64,000 nucleotides of DNA from Brachynemurus nebulosus (GCA_035578155.1 JAPWDM010000007.1:27874413-27938412), one strand, 5' to 3'; shown: positions 33,014 through 43,879, counted from the stretch's first letter. Notes: generated by a model not told the origin, from the letters alone. Numbers and translations: made by a program.

Positions 33014-35630
33014 CTGTAACAAACGCCTTTATTTTTTTTATAGATAGTCAGTTTCAAAATTTGTAAACAAGCAGAGTGACAATATTCTCACAAAATAAAT
33101 ACGTAGGTACACGGAAAAAGGAAGTTCTTTCATTCAAAGAAATTATTTCTTTACTACAAACGAAATATTTTTTTACCACGACTGAAAGAAATCATTTCTT
33201 TGAGTAAAACAACTTTTTTTTATTCAAACAATTTTTCACTGACAAGGGGAGTATCAAACATGGGAATCACGGATTTGGGAGAAATTGATGTACGTTGTAG
33301 AATATATTTCTCTGAGTATTGTAGTAATAATAATTTAGGCCAATGCGCCTTGGTTTAGAAATTAAACGCACGAGAAGTTTTCAATAATATATCGTGTTTG
33401 ATATGTATCAGTTAGTTGGTACTGCCTGCAACAGCGGCCGCTGGTGGTGTGGTTAGCGTCTGCTCTCATGTACGTGACTTCTTTTAATACACAGACGGAA
33501 AGGTTCTATGTTCGAATCTATACCTTTCCAACATAATTCTCTTTTCAATTTTTTTTTTAAACTTTTCCAATATTGTATGATGCTATAATTATTTTCTAAA
33601 AAAGGTGATATAATATTTTTTGTACATGTTGTACATTATATTTACATAAAATATATGTTTACATACATTTTTACATAAAATTAAAGCGACGTTTATTATA
33701 AATTAATTATACTATTTTTAGACCATGGTGGCCACAGATTTTTTAAGATCAAATTCCCTGACTTTTCCAGGTTTTCCAGAAATTTTATTAAAAAATTCCC
33801 TGACTATTTTGTGAAAAATGCCACCCCTACTTTATCCCAAAAAAGCTAAAAAAAAATTTCTGATATAAAAAAGTAAATGACGAGAAAAAAAAAAAAGAAA
33901 AAAAAACAAGAAATACGCGTTAATTTTTAAATCTAATTAGAAATACGCAATAATTTTTAAAACTAATCTCAAAACAAGTGAAAAATTATATAAAAATCAA
34001 TTTTTTCCAGTCTTCTGGTAAAATTCCCTGACTTTTCCCTGACTTTTCCAGAAAGTAAAAATTCCCTGACATTTCCAGGTTTTCCAGTAATGTGGCCACC
34101 ATGTAGATATTCTTCATTTTATCCTTATTTAAAGTATGGCAATTGTAAATTGTTTTATAATAACGACATAAAAAAGAATACCATATCTCCGTTTAAAAAA
34201 TAATTATAGCATCGTCAATGTAATTGAGCATTGTACAATATTGAAAAAGTTAAAAAAAAAATTGAAAAGTGAAGAATTTTGTTGGAAAAGTATAGATTCG
34301 AACATAGGACTTTCCGTTTGTATATTAAAAGAAGTTACATACATGAGAGCAGACTCTAACCACACCACCAGCGGCCGCTGTTGCAGGAAGTACCAACTAA
34401 CTGATACATATCAAACACGATATGTTATTGGAAACTTTTCGTGCGTTTAATTTCTAAACGAAGGCACATTGGCCTAAATTATATTACTACAATATTCAGA
34501 GAAATATATTCTACAACGTATATTAATTTCTCTCAAATCCGTGATTCCCATGTTTGATACTCCCCTTGTGAAAAAAAGTTATTTATTTCAAAGAAATGAT
34601 TTCTTTCAATAGATCTAAAAAATTGTGTTTTTATTTCAAAGAAATATTAAAACTGTTGAAACAATTTTTTTTTTAATACTTCAAGAAAATTTTTCGTAAG
34701 AAAAAAAGTTGTTTGATTTAAAGAAATGATTTCTTTCAATAGTTTCAAAAAAATATTTCTTTAATTCAAGAGAAATCATTTTTTTAAGTCAAAAAATTTT
34801 TTTTCTCAGGTCAATTCACATGTTCGTGAATTTATTTTGTGAGTTGGTTTTTTTTTTTGACGGGGGTTTAACGGATATTAGAAAGAAACTTACTCGTCTT
34901 TTGATGGATATTTAGCTGCGTAGACTTTATTGCACGTACGACCGCAACCAGGACAATACCAATAGCTTAGAACACCAATAGACACTCCAAAAAGCACATT
35001 CGGTATAATTAGCGATAAAACTAAATGTCGCAAATTGTCATCCCAACTGTATCGGGCAACAACCGTTTCTGGATATGTACGACTATAATAACATGGAAAT
35101 GGTTTATGTAAATTTTTGTAACCGTACTTTTTGGCAAACTCGGAACAATTGACACGTGGCGGATAGCCACAACCTTCCGTGTTGACGAAAAATTTCGTAA
35201 ATCCAACATCCCAGTCGACATTTTCGATGCTCCTATCGCCCCACTCCTCGAATGGGATCTTCGTATAATTCACCAATATTTGATGGCATCGAATCGCTGC
35301 GTTCGTACAACCCTCACGACATGACGACCACGAACAGTTGCGTAGACCCTCGGCGTAGACGTGGTCGACGGCGATACAGGTGACCGGTACCGGTTCATAG
35401 TTTGCTAGGATCGTTGTAATTGCCGGATCTACTACAAACGGTATTAGAAACATAAATGCAAACACGGACAGTACAGCCGTTGTGCCCAGACACAGGGACG
35501 TGTAAAATTTCGCTTTTTCCATCAACGTTACGATGATCTCCTCCTGATTGGCCGCCAGTCCCAGTTTTGAAGGTTTCGGTGATCCGGGACTTTGACCCAG
35601 ACCACCACCTCCGCCATCTTGGGCCCCCAT
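32980..35630 (-). CDS. TipE-homologue sodium-channel auxiliary subunit, TEH1-like
   Basis: Exon 1 is 35630-34894 and the proposed exon 2 is 33013-32980, giving 256 aa. Two membrane segments are visible (about residues 42-66 and 202-225) around a Cys-rich, N-glycosylatable extracellular loop containing NCSWSSCREGCTNAAIRC, EGCGYPPRVNCSEFAKKYG and FPCYYS. This is the TipE/TEH topology. TipE/TEH proteins associate with the voltage-gated sodium channel alpha subunit (Para) and change its expression and gating; from memory the sequence is nearest TEH1. Exon 1 could end at TAA 34892-34890 (...KDE), but that stop lies within a perfect donor (GA|GTAAGT at 34893). An acceptor (gtttgttacag) before 33013 joins in phase to an acidic tail DDAEMESSAVY and a stop, followed by AATAAA at 32801-32796. 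I favour the spliced form. It lies 2.2 kb from a paralog in the same orientation. Confidence 0.9.
33425..33540 (+). repeat. tRNA-SINE-like segment (also inverted at 34285-34395)
   Basis: TGGTGTGGTTAGCG resembles a pol III A box, and GTTCGAATCT downstream resembles a B box, spaced as in tRNA-derived SINEs. The T arm does not pair well, so this is not a functional tRNA. Confidence 0.35.
33724..34103. mobile_element. MITE with CATGGTGGCCACA ends, nested in the foldback
   Basis: Perfect 13-bp TIRs (CATGGTGGCCACA / TGTGGCCACCATG). The interior repeats AATTCCCTGACTTTTCC, shared in inverse with 13900-14110. Confidence 0.75.
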
Positions 35631-36121
35631 TATGATGGTTGACTCGTCGGAATCAATGATGAATACGATTTGTTGTACTTGCCAAAAAATAAAGTTCGTA
35701 TTTTTATTTAAATATAATTAATTTTTTTTTTATAAATTTTATTTGTCTATATTAAAAATTTTTTTGTGGGACACCGTTTTATTCAGGTGACTCGACAAAT
35801 TTGAAATTGCACTTAATATGAACGTAATGCGAGTTTGAATGGACAAAGTTTATCGTGTGAACGCTACTTTTGCAATGTCAACTATCTATATAAATACACT
35901 TGCACTAAAGATGATGATGATAATTGTAAGGATAAGTAATTAATGGACATTGTTTGATAATTATTAAGTATTTTATATTTTGTTTTACACGCTTTCCTCT
36001 CCTGAGAGCCGGGATACATTTCGTAATACCCAGGAACTCTGTCGAATTTGTTCACTTGTTGTGGACCCGCGTTTTTAAACAAGAGATTCAAGAGCCTGCT
36101 TCCCTTTACGAAGTAGTCATC

Positions 36122-36445
36122 ATGGTCACTGCAACGGCACCTAAGGTAAGTTAAAGGTTTGCAAAACTAATCAAAATCAAAAGAAATGAGAAAAAAGCAA
36201 ATGTTAATCCAAAATCACACTTAGTCAAACAGAAACAACAACAATACATAAGCGGAAAATTAATCACTGAACAGTTGAACACAGTTCAATGAATAACAGA
36301 GTAACAGTAACATGTTGTCTTGGTGCATTAGGGCGATAGGAAGCAGTGCACGGAACTGGCTCTAGGCAGTGTTTCAATCGTCGTCTCGGCTCGAGAATGT
36401 GCCTTCTCTATGTGCCGGGCTCTCCTGCAGGAGTGGAATGCCTGA
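36122..36445 (+). CDS. Candidate two-exon small-protein gene (45 aa)
   Basis: Exon 1 36122-36145 (ATG in good context, A at -3 and G at +4; encodes MVTATAPK) ends exactly at a strong donor GTAAGT. Exon 2 36332-36445 follows acceptor gtgcattag and continues in the same phase to TGA, giving GDRKQCTELALGSVSIVVSA plus a 17-residue tail with two more cysteines. Both exons are far more GC-rich than the surrounding AT-rich DNA, which argues for constraint. I do not recognise the product. It lies between two TipE-type genes, on the opposite strand. The minus strand of exon 2 is also open after a plausible acceptor, so strand is uncertain. It could instead be non-coding or a piece of a longer gene. 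Confidence 0.4.
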
Positions 36446-36639
36446 AACAATTCAGACATTTAGCATAGAGAACATTTTTTTTTAAAACTGTAATAAAATA
36501 AAAAAAAACATTAAAATTACAAAAGCTTAAAATATACATAAAAATTACAAACTAAGGCAACATATTTTTCTGAAAAATCTTAATAAAATGTATTATAAAT
36601 GTGAAAGTTTGGATGTTTGGAAGTTTTTTGTTGCTCAAT

Positions 36640-37317
36640 CACACTGAAACGGTTGGACCGATTTTAATAAAATTTTATATACACACTCCTTATACACAAA
36701 ATTAACACATGGACTAAATTTTATTCCGGTTGCAAGTTTCTGAGGGATACAAAAACAATTATTCAAACACACCCCAAAAAAACTAAACTCAATTCGATGA
36801 AATTTCGTACACTGGCATTATTTATCCTGAGTTAACATATAGGATAATCTTATCCCAATTAAAGGTTCCTGCGGGATGACTGAACCGAATTCGATGAAAT
36901 ATAATATAGGGACACTATTTACTATGAGCACATGTAGCAAGAATTTTAATAACATATAGAATAGTTTTATCCCGATTGAAGGTTCCCGGGGGATACAAAA
37001 GAAATTATTAAATCATGTCCAAATAATTAAACCGAATTTGATTAAATTTGGTACACAGATATGATTAATCCTGAGTTAACACATAGGCTAATCTTATCCT
37101 GATTAAAGGTTCCTGTGGGATGACTTAACCGAATTTGATAAAATTTAATATACAGACATTATTTACTATGAACACATAGGTATAGTAATAATTTTTAAAA
37201 TTTTTTTGTCGGGATAGTTTAATCCCGATTGAAGGTTTCCGGGGGAAGAAGGAGGGACACAAAGCGGGAAGGGGAAGGGATTGAATTTAATGAGGGCGAA
37301 GCCGCGGGTCAGAGCTA
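36640..37317. repeat. Five-unit tandem array, 117-129 bp period
   Basis: ATTAAAGGTTCC-type words at about 36723, 36852, 36969, 37097 and 37218, each followed by AACCGAATTTGATAAAATTT-like sequence. It ends in GCGAAGCCGCGGGTCAGAGC, a tail seen on many insect repeats. Confidence 0.7.
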
Positions 37318-37329
37318 GTTTTATAATAA

Positions 37330-37644
37330 GACGCAGTTAGCGCAGTTAACGCAGGCAGGGCAGCGCAGTTTCTGTGACTCGTGTTGTAGAACGGGACAGC
37401 GCGAATTGAAACGCACAGCAGAGCAGAGCAGCACTGCGTCGCATCAGACCGATGTGGCACTCGTGAATGTGACACAAACTGTGCGATGCTGCGCCACATT
37501 GTAACATGTTCTCGAGTTTTGGTTGATTGAAGAAATTGAAGAAAAATAGTGCTTCTCTGCTCTGTTCTGCTTTTAAATTTGTGCTATATCGTTCTACAAC
37601 AAGAGTCACAGAAACTGCGTTGCCCTGCCTGCGTTAACTGCGTC
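37330..37644. mobile_element. GC-rich foldback MITE
   Basis: Arms read GACGCAGTTA...ACGCAGGCAGGGCA...CTGTGACTC and the complement at 37585-37644. Unusually GC-rich for the window; the left arm has an extra GCGCAGTTA unit. Confidence 0.7.
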
Positions 37645-37869
37645 TCAATGTGCGCTCGACCACACGTGCTTTCCTGCTCTGCTTTGCGCTGCCCTGCGTT
37701 TACTGCGTGACGCAGCTCAATGTGCGCCTGGCCTAAATGTTGCCTTAGTTTAATTTGGTCATATACAAGTAAAAGATTTTGGTTAATGTTTTGTTTTTTT
37801 TTTGAATTTTTTTTTTCATTTTACATTGTCAAGACATCGAAATTTTGAGATTTCCTTACGTGACGGATC

Positions 37870-39228
37870 TCAGAGTGCCATTACATTATCACCTCCGCCC
37901 CCACCGTCAGCCAAATTATTTGATGAAGCGTGTTTGTCAGTTGGCAAAATTGTATTTGCGCCTGGACACCCTTTAAATCGCATTTTTGCATCGTCACCCA
38001 CCACAACAGTTCGTTGACAGAGTATCAGTGTAAAACAAGAGATTACAAACAATACGGTGGGAACAATGGCAGCAAATAAGAATTGTCGATATGTAGTCTC
38101 TAAATCGAATCTTGCTACCACTGTTGAAGGGTCTGCCTCCGCATAGAAACACGGGAATCTGGCACGCGCGTTATGATCGGTGCCATCTTTACCATATTCC
38201 CGCAGGAAGTCTTTACACTCGTCCTGTAAAGTGTTTACACACCCCTCCATATTGATTAACAGTTTACTGGTGTTGGCAATTAATAGATCTGGCTCGGGTG
38301 GGGTTATCTGTCTGGTGGGATCCAATAAACGGGGATTTGTTACGCTCAGATAGCTCAAATATGTAAAATTGGTCAGATCGCTGAGCGTGTTGCCCTCAAG
38401 CAACGTTCCGTTAATACAATCGTCCGCAATGACACCGTCAGTCGTATTCACGATTGTGTAACACGACGCCATCATTATACTGTTCATTGTATCGTTCCAA
38501 ATTTCTGTATCCGTGTCACGATCCAGCGCCTTTTGACACTGCGACAGATACACTTTATCGCCACTCAATAGAATCACATTTTTATTACGCGTTGGAATAT
38601 CAACACATCGTCGATCACAATTGTACGGCGTCAAAATTCGTTTACACGTCCCCCGATAACAACTGAACAGACCGCGTATGGCCGCACAAGTGAATTTACC
38701 ACGTCGTCCGGAGCACTTTAACGGCGCCTCCGTATCCTTAAAAATACACATAAAAGCATCGGTGATATTCACACATTGCCCGTCCGTGCAATTAAACGTG
38801 CCCGTCAGATTTTTACATTCGTCCGTGATGCAACGATTCTTCTTCGCATTCTCCTGATCGATGCCGTAACAGGTTTTATTCGCCGCATTCGTACAGTTCG
38901 CCAACAAAATGTTTGATCCATTTTGACGTAGATTAACGTAAATTTTCATACACGCTCCGGACGTTTTACTCAAACACCACTCACCGCATGATCCCCAATC
39001 GCACGTGTCCGTCAGCACGGCACTGGTTGTCGTGCACATAGCCGGAACTTCTGAAATGCCCGATTGAAATGCTCGAATTGATGGCATATAAATGGCCACA
39101 CTCAAATAAACCAACGCCACACTGCTCAACACAGCGGTCATTTGACACAGGCATATTGTTCCACAGATTCGTTGATCTTGTGGCGGAATCAGTAAATCCT
39201 CTTCGGGCACTGGTTTTTGTTTCGGCAT
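37870..39228 (-). CDS. Divergent TipE/TEH-family membrane protein, 452 aa
   Basis: An uninterrupted frame from ATG 39228 to TGA 37870. Two membrane segments (about residues 27-49 and 382-404) flank a long Cys-rich, Asn-glycosylation-rich extracellular region. Homology to the TEH1-like neighbour is visible at both ends: CDWGSCGEWCLSKTSGACMK matches its CSWSSCREGC block, and MEGCVNTLQDECKDFLREYG, FPCFYAEADPSTVVARF and IVPTVLF match its second half. Between these lies an inserted segment (roughly residues 110-300) with many extra cysteines that the neighbour lacks. The cytosolic C-terminus is short and Gly/Asp-rich. By family, it is probably an accessory subunit of a voltage-gated sodium channel, but that function is inferred. 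I cannot assign it to tipE or a numbered TEH gene. It is intronless within the coding part and in tandem with the TEH1-like gene. Confidence 0.88.
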   Translation of the reverse strand: MPKQKPVPEEDLLIPPQDQRICGTICLCQMTAVLSSVALVYLSVAIYMPSIRAFQSGISEVPAMCTTTSAVLTDTCDWGSCGEWCLSKTSGACMKIYVNLRQNGSNILLANCTNAANKTCYGIDQENAKKNRCITDECKNLTGTFNCTDGQCVNITDAFMCIFKDTEAPLKCSGRRGKFTCAAIRGLFSCYRGTCKRILTPYNCDRRCVDIPTRNKNVILLSGDKVYLSQCQKALDRDTDTEIWNDTMNSIMMASCYTIVNTTDGVIADDCINGTLLEGNTLSDLTNFTYLSYLSVTNPRLLDPTRQITPPEPDLLIANTSKLLINMEGCVNTLQDECKDFLREYGKDGTDHNARARFPCFYAEADPSTVVARFDLETTYRQFLFAAIVPTVLFVISCFTLILCQRTVVVGDDAKMRFKGCPGANTILPTDKHASSNNLADGGGGGDNVMAL

Positions 39229-40072
39229 TTTGTTTTGTTAATTTGATTAATTGTTCGAGCTAAAATTTGAAAATTACTAGCACAGTTTCAATCATAATAA
39301 CATGTTCTTCGTAACAAAAATTATTAATTTGTAAAAAAAACTACTTCAACACCTTCTAAAAATTTTTGTTCCAAAAAATAAATATAATTATAAATTTTAC
39401 TACAGAAAATAAAATAATTATTCCTTTCGTCAAACAACCAGTTTTATTGAAAAACATACAATGGCGTGCTGCGTATTTCGCGCACACTCATTAAAACCGT
39501 TTAGTATACCGCACGCCCTAACAATGAATATTTGAATTGAAAATCAATATCAACCCCAATTACGTCACTAGGTATAACAAAAGAGAGCGCAATATAAAAT
39601 ATATAAGTACCATAACACATTCATGGTAACCAACCTTACCCTATGCCGAATTGGTTCTCAACAATATGATACTATGTGTAGCAGTTTCCATAAACTCAAT
39701 GAAATGTTTCATACAAAACTGAAACAAACAACCTTAATCATTGGTGTAATGTTTCCCGACATTTACGTAAATGAAATTAATTTGACGGATGTCCTAATTA
39801 ATTATTATTTCGCGCTAAAGTCAATTATTTTTTCATAAAATATCATTTTACCAAATAAAGTAATTCCAGTAATTATAACGTAAATGTTTTAAAACAATTA
39901 TTACAGTAAAACGTGACAACGAAGTCTTTTCCGAAATACCAGACAATTTTACTATATCAAATGTTGTAACAGTTTTGTTAAATCCTGAACAAAATCGTAT
40001 TGAATATTTGCGTTTTAATATCAAAGTTTCACTTAAAACTAAATCAGCATTAGTGTTTTAGATGTCACAGTT
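39229..40072. other. 5' flank of the 452-aa TipE-family gene
   Basis: No coding potential recognised. It presumably includes that gene's promoter and 5' UTR (minus strand); no clear TATA box was identified. Confidence 0.5.
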
Positions 40073-40703
40073 TAGTCCAGTCACGTAAGGCCTGAAATGG
40101 CAATTTTTTAACCGTGGTCAAACTTGGCTGAAATATTCCTAGGCATACTAGATTTGACTAGGGGTAGTTTTAAGGGAGTTGCGAACCCAGCGTCAGGGTG
40201 AAAAAGGGGCGAAAATGCTCCAAAAGCCATTTTTTCACATTTTTCGCGTAAACTATTATAGATATAGAGAAATATTTCAAATAAAAGTTGTAGAGAATAT
40301 TAAGATCTACAACTTTTGTACGAAACATTTTTTTTGCATCTATTGCAGTTTTCGCGAAAAATCAATTTAAAGTTTAAAATCTTTGAAATTAATTTTTTTT
40401 TTTTGCAATAGATGAAAAAAACATTTTTTTGCAGTAGATGCAAAAAAATGTTTCGTACAAAAGTTGTAGATATTAACATTCTCTACAACTTTTATTTGAA
40501 ACATTTGTCTATATCTATAATAGTTTACGCGAAAAATGTGAAAAAATGGCTTTTGGAGCAATTTCACTCCTTTTTCACCCTGACGCTGGGTTCACAACCC
40601 CCTTAGAACTATCCCTAATCAAATCTAGTATGCCTAAGGATATTTCAGCCAAGTTTGACCGAGGTTGAAAAATTGCCATTTTAGGCCTTACTTGACTGGA
40701 CTA
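40073..40703. mobile_element. Full-length palindromic foldback element
   Basis: Begins TAGTCCAGTCACGTAAGGCC and ends GGCCTTACTTGACTGGACTA. The halves (about 40073-40365 and 40410-40703) are inverted copies, so both strands contain nearly the same spurious frame (QKPFFHIFRVNYYRYR). It has no transposase. Confidence 0.85.
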
Positions 40704-40754
40704 GTTCTCATGTCCGTCGAACTAAAATTTTAAATATAAATACAATACTTTTTA

Positions 40755-42214
40755 TTACTAATATGTGGCATCCCTGGCGGGGAAAAACATACGGAAACTT
40801 TAGGTACGCGGATACAGCTCAGCCTCACCAAACAGGCATTTAGAATTCTGGGAACTTAATAAATGAATAAAATTAACGATTTCTATCGTTTTATTTCAAT
40901 AGTATGAATTCGTTTGTTTCGTCACTTTTGACCATAAAACATAAATATATAACATAAGCCAACTTCCAGTTTTTATACCATCTTTAAGTACAATTTCATT
41001 AAAACTGAAATTTTAAGTATAAATACAGTTAATTTTTATCTATAACTACAAATAATAAAACTGTAACGAGACCGTTTCTGTACATGGAATATTTTTTGAA
41101 AATTGTACTGATACTGTAAATGACATCGATGTAGATATCAAAACAGCGATTTTTAAAATTTTTGTCTGTCTGTTTACGCATCACGCAAAAACTATTGGAC
41201 GGATTTTAATAAAATTTGGTGTGGTGATAACTTATTACCTGGGTCAACATCTAAGATACTTTTCACTTTAGGAAAATGTCTCATTCCCACGGGAAAATAG
41301 AAAAACTATTTTTAACATGTGTACACATTACGCCAAAAGCTATTGAACGGATTTTGATGAAATTTGGTGTGGTGATAACTTATTACCTGGGTCAACATCT
41401 AAGATACTTTTTACTCCGGGAAAATGTCTCATTCCCACGGGAAAATAGAAAAACCATTTTGAGCATGTGCATGCATTACGCAAAACTATTGTTCTATGCC
41501 AGGGCTTCTTAAACTTTTTTCATTCGTGACCCCAAATAGAGATATATAAGTATTTTATAAGGATTTATTGATAAGGTAACCATATATACTGTGTGAGTTT
41601 TTCGAGAGTTGCCAGCCAAATCGTTGATTTAATCGAAAAATTGTTCAAATAAGAGTTGTAGATATCGACGGGGGCAACCGATTGCTATAGTCAGGAGCTT
41701 TATAGCTCTTATGGTTTTCGAGCTATGATACAAACTTATAGATTTTTAAATGAGACTATATATTAATTTTTCGATAAAACTGATCTAATGCATTAATTAA
41801 CAAGTTTAATTTTTACTCAAGTTTAATTTTTTAATTTTTCTTTAATTTATCAGTTAGGCGGTAAAAATATGCATATGTACTTGAGGCTACTTCAACCGAC
41901 AGTGTTTTTTTTGGTTACATTTCCATTACATCCAAGAAAAGAACCTTTTCCAGTATCATTTCTATCATAAAGATTTGGTTGTAATAGAAATGGCAACTCT
42001 CAAAAAAACTCACATGGTATATATACATATAAAAAATTTTTCGCTATGACCCTAAGATTTTGCTAAATGACCCCCTAATGGGGTCGCGACCCATAGTTAA
42101 AGAAGTCCCGTTTTATGCAAATGCTTTATTATACTTATATACTTCTCATTGATTTTATGCGCGAACAACGTTGCGGGTACAGCTAGTTACTAATATGTGG
42201 CATCCCTGGCGGGA
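40755..42214. repeat. Repeat unit bounded by a 27-bp direct repeat
   Basis: TTACTAATATGTGGCATCCC TGGCGGG occurs at 40755-40781 and 42187-42213. Inside lies an array with a ~150-bp period (41185-41490; GGATTTTAATAAAATTTGGT) and a nested hAT MITE, ending GTTGCGGGTACAGCTAGT. Confidence 0.75.
41492..42118. mobile_element. hAT MITE with 8-bp target duplication
   Basis: The element 41500-42110 starts CAGGGCTTCTTAAACTTTTT and ends AGTTAAAGAAGTCCCG. TTCTATGC (41492-41499) and TTTTATGC (42111-42118) form a target duplication with 7 of 8 matching. It carries a GTGACCCC / GGGGTCGCGACCC subterminal inverted repeat. Confidence 0.8.
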
Positions 42215-42219
42215 AATTT

Positions 42220-43296
42220 TTTAGCTAAAGTACAATTTTATTAAAACAATTGAATGTATTTAAATAAATTGGGGTCACGTTATTCAATTTTACGGTAAAT
42301 TAAAAACTGCAAGTTTATTACGAAAACATGAGTTCGAACATCGAACGAAAAAAAAATTATCTAATACGAAAGAAAACTTTTTATAATTTTCATAATTTGT
42401 TTTTCTTAAAAGGTACACATGCATATACGATACCTACACGTGTACAATTTACCTTCAAATCTATTTTTGACATACGGTACATTAAAGTCTGATTGCGTCA
42501 TATTATACAATCCGATAGATATGTACGTGAACGGTGTAAGGCGTGTAAGCGTATTCGCAGTCTGATCTCGACCCGAGGACTTGACAACGCTTGTTGTTGA
42601 TATGTACATAAATTCGAATTATTTTGAAAAACAATTTTCATATAAAAATATTTTTATTTGTTTTTGAAAACGGACAACTTTAGAAGATAAACAAGGTCAC
42701 ACAAAGTATTTTATCAGTATCGTTAAGGGGGTATTCGTTCTCGTCTAGCCAATGATAATTTCGACTTTTTTTAGAGATTAATAAAAAAAAGCTATAAATA
42801 TTTTTTTCATCCATTTTTTTTTATCATCTATTAAAAATTGAAATTTCGTAATATTCGTAGCTCTTATCATAGAGCAATATACATATACTAAAGGTTTATG
42901 CCAAATTTCAAATCGATTAGATAAACAGAATTCGAGGTATCACGTGGACAAGCTTAAAAAAAGTAGTTTCGAGAAAAGTGTACTTACAGTTTTGAAGTAA
43001 GATACCTAATTACTTGAACCAACCGTATTAAAGTGGCTATAATTTTGTGTATTTTCAAAATTTTTATCTTTCGTTTAAGGAACATATTTTTAAAGGTTTG
43101 TACTTTCAGAAAATGAAACAAAGAACAATAGAATTTTTCAAAATTCTAGACAAAAATACTGCCCTAAAATATGTTACACTCTTATGAATACCTTAAGAAG
43201 TCATGTTGTATCACATTCAAGGAAAAAATCCGAATTTTTAGGAATGTTTTCGTCAAAATTAACACTTGCCTTTTAAAATAATTTTTATTATAGTAG
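42220..43296. other. No gene seen
   Basis: AT-rich sequence with short frames only. Confidence 0.5.
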
Positions 43297-43879
43297 TAAC
43301 GTGAAAGCCCCTATACCGGAACGGGATCATATGTCCGAACAGTTTTGACATTTATATATTAATGATGTTATTTCTGAAAGGAACCTCTGATAACAAAAAT
43401 TATTATTAACAGAATGGTTATTTTTCAATTTAAATTCACCTCGCACTTAATGTTTCCTTACTTAATTAAAGCAATACATGTATATATTAACCATTTTTTT
43501 TTGTTGAATACACTATTTTGATCCTTTATTTACGTCTGATACTTAAACCTTTCTATGTTTCCTACTTTGACGTCTAGATGTCACCCTATGTGTCATATTA
43601 CTCATATTACACGTCTGTTTGTATATCGGCTCACAGCTCCTAGTGTCATTAATATTTCTTTGTTTGGATATAGATGTCGACATTTTGTAAGAGAAAAACA
43701 TTAATAAATAAAAAGTTTTGGTTTGTATTTTTTTAAAAACATATTCATTGGATTAAAAAAAACTTTCTTTCATGCTTATTAAGAAAAATAAATGGGTGTT
43801 TAATTTATTTGTCAATTTTTATAAGCCAATTTAATTATACACCTAAAAATAGTGTTCCGGTATAGGGCCTTTTACGTTA
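43297..43879. mobile_element. TA-flanked MITE (TAACGTAAAAGCCCC family), copy A, empty site
   Basis: TIR TAACGTGAAAGCCCCTATAC and complement ending CCTTTTACGTTA. At about 43790 it retains the uninterrupted GGTGTTTAATTTATTTGTCA that in copy B is split by a piggyBac-type MITE. Confidence 0.85.

Larger units (their letters stand above)
33150..34625. repeat. Large nested foldback in last intron of TEH1-like gene
   Basis: Arms about 33150-33600 and 34190-34625 are inverted copies: GTATCAAACATGGGAATCACGG, the GCGGCCGCTGGTGGTGTGG block and TTCGAATCTATAC recur in reverse on the right. The centre holds another MITE. The intron (34893-33014) is mostly this structure. Confidence 0.85.
36551..37749. mobile_element. 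Composite repeat bounded by 13-bp inverted ends
   Basis: ACTAAGGCAACAT (36551-36563) and its exact complement (37737-37749) bound about 1.2 kb containing a tandem array, a CGAAGCCGCGGGTCAGAGCT tail and a GC-rich foldback. It lies between the two TipE-type genes. Confidence 0.5.

Noticed and set aside
33425..33540. tRNA gene
   Set aside because: A- and B-box-like words exist, but the T arm and acceptor stem do not pair; at most a SINE head.
36332..36450. Minus-strand open frame (AFHSCRRARHIEKAHSRA...) after an attgtttcag acceptor
   Set aside because: No matching upstream exon or donor was found; the plus-strand reading has a start, donor and phase-matched acceptor. Kept only as a caveat.
40179..40567. 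Similar peptides on both strands
   Set aside because: They mirror each other because the segment is a palindromic foldback element, not two genes.
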